DNA of 64,000 bases from Macrostomum hystrix. Taxonomy: Eukaryota > Platyhelminthes > Macrostomidae. Position 1 is the first letter of the stretch; each line of letters starts with the position of its first letter. Below, in pieces: positions 63,463-64,000 of this stretch. The notes below the pieces were generated by a model, which was not told where the DNA came from, did not search any database, and saw only the letters and a program-made list of their open reading frames with translations. Where the stretch lies: NCBI GenBank assembly GCA_950097015.1, contig CATNEN010000033.1:558001-622000 (forward strand), read 5' to 3'. A program made the translations under genes and the position numbers.

Positions 63463-63959
63463 CTACTTGGAGGGGGACTCAGCCAGAAGGCGGTCCTCCT
63501 CCTCCGGGTCGATGTCGGTAGCCATGGGCTCCTCCGTGCCCCGGCCCCGAGCCAGAGGCGGGAACTCGGCGGGGTCAGCCGCCCAATCCCCACCCCCGGC
63601 CCCGAGCCCAGGCCCACAGTCTCCCTCAACCGGTGCCAACACCGCTTTCTGGGCCGTGGGAGGGGCGCTCGAAGGGCCCTGCTCGTTAGAGCTGGGCACC
63701 TCAGACGCCTCCCCCGTAGCCCTAGGTTGCGGCGCCTGCCCCGGTGGGCCACCGCGCATCTCACTGCGCAGCTGGGTCACCTTGGCGGTTCGCACCACCT
63801 CGGAGGCCCGCTGGAGAAGGCCCCGGCGCTTGGTGGCGCGCGCGGAGCGACGCTCAGAGCTGCCGGCAATGGCGCGCTCTGGCCTTTTTGGCGAGACGAC
63901 TGGGCCCTGCCCCCGCCAACCAGGTTGGTGACACTCAGTGTTGTGGCTCCTGCACTCAT
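63463..63959 (-). pseudogene. LINE 2 ORF1-like region
   Basis: ATG 63959-63957 (MSAGATTLSVTNLVGGG) opens a frame ending at 63777; a second frame (63798-63463) continues with Pro/Gly-rich sequence, then AEFPPLARGRGTEEP and an acidic end DIDPEEEDRLL. Probably one ORF with a frameshift. No zinc knuckle seen. Confidence 0.5.
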
Positions 63960-64000
63960 TTTGAATGTTTGACTGCTGATGTCGCTGAAACTCTCGTGCC

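Larger units (their letters stand above)
62697..64000 (-). mobile_element. second LINE (R1/Jockey-like), 5' portion only
   Basis: Reads on the minus strand from the window end. It has a 5' coding start at 63959, an ORF1-like region, then an APE-type endonuclease that is cut off at about 62697 where the palindrome cluster begins. RT is absent. Keeping 5' sequence and losing the 3' end is opposite to the usual LINE truncation. Confidence 0.75.

Overview
The window is animal nuclear DNA. Genes are split by GT-AG introns, repeats are very dense, and the mobile elements are eukaryotic (Ty3/Gypsy LTR, LINE, Penelope, mariner, P-type, tyrosine-recombinase elements). A class B peptide-hormone receptor and a prosaposin point to an invertebrate animal. 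Minisatellite arrays inside introns, possible introns of about 46 bp and the element mix would suit a flatworm or another lophotrochozoan, but nothing in the sequence settles the species. I found no rRNA, tRNA or CRISPR array.

Region 1 (1-5.9 kb) is intergenic and mostly tandem arrays: 35-bp, 19-bp polypurine and 43-bp units. Region 2 (5.9-18.2 kb, minus) holds a class B (secretin-family) GPCR that I assembled exon by exon. Eleven exons with matching phases sum to exactly 490 codons: signal peptide, hormone-binding domain, seven helices, short tail. Five introns carry five unrelated tandem arrays, and one array repeatedly copies the splice acceptor of the TM1 exon in frame. Region 3 (19.1-20.6 kb, plus) holds a mucin-like type I membrane protein with 23 identical 10-residue repeats, each with an N-glycosylation sequon. 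It lies head-to-head with the GPCR.

Region 4 (22.25-36.01 kb, minus) is a prosaposin gene of six exons (602 aa: signal peptide, SapA, five SapB domains). Its first intron contains a 9.3-kb antisense Gypsy element (26312-35655). That element has an extra third ORF after pol, with its own TATA box, and its 3' LTR is split by a 514-bp TIR element.

Region 5 (36-64 kb) is a graveyard of nested elements. It includes a THAP/P-type transposon with an 8-bp target duplication, three decayed tyrosine-recombinase (Crypton/DUF3504-like) copies, and a young Gypsy element with identical LTRs but no integrase core. There is also a foldback element, a Penelope tail with a hammerhead-ribozyme motif, an endonuclease-deleted I/R1-type LINE, a mariner with long TIRs, and the 5' part of a second LINE. 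Linking them is a repeat family (R1) with associated clusters of the palindrome TTTTCGCGAAAA, flanking small unrecognised ORFs including a C2H2 zinc-finger ORF.

Host genes are confined to the first 36 kb. The rest is mobile or repeat-derived except a few unrecognised small ORFs. Splice models are read by eye; residue numbers refer to those models.
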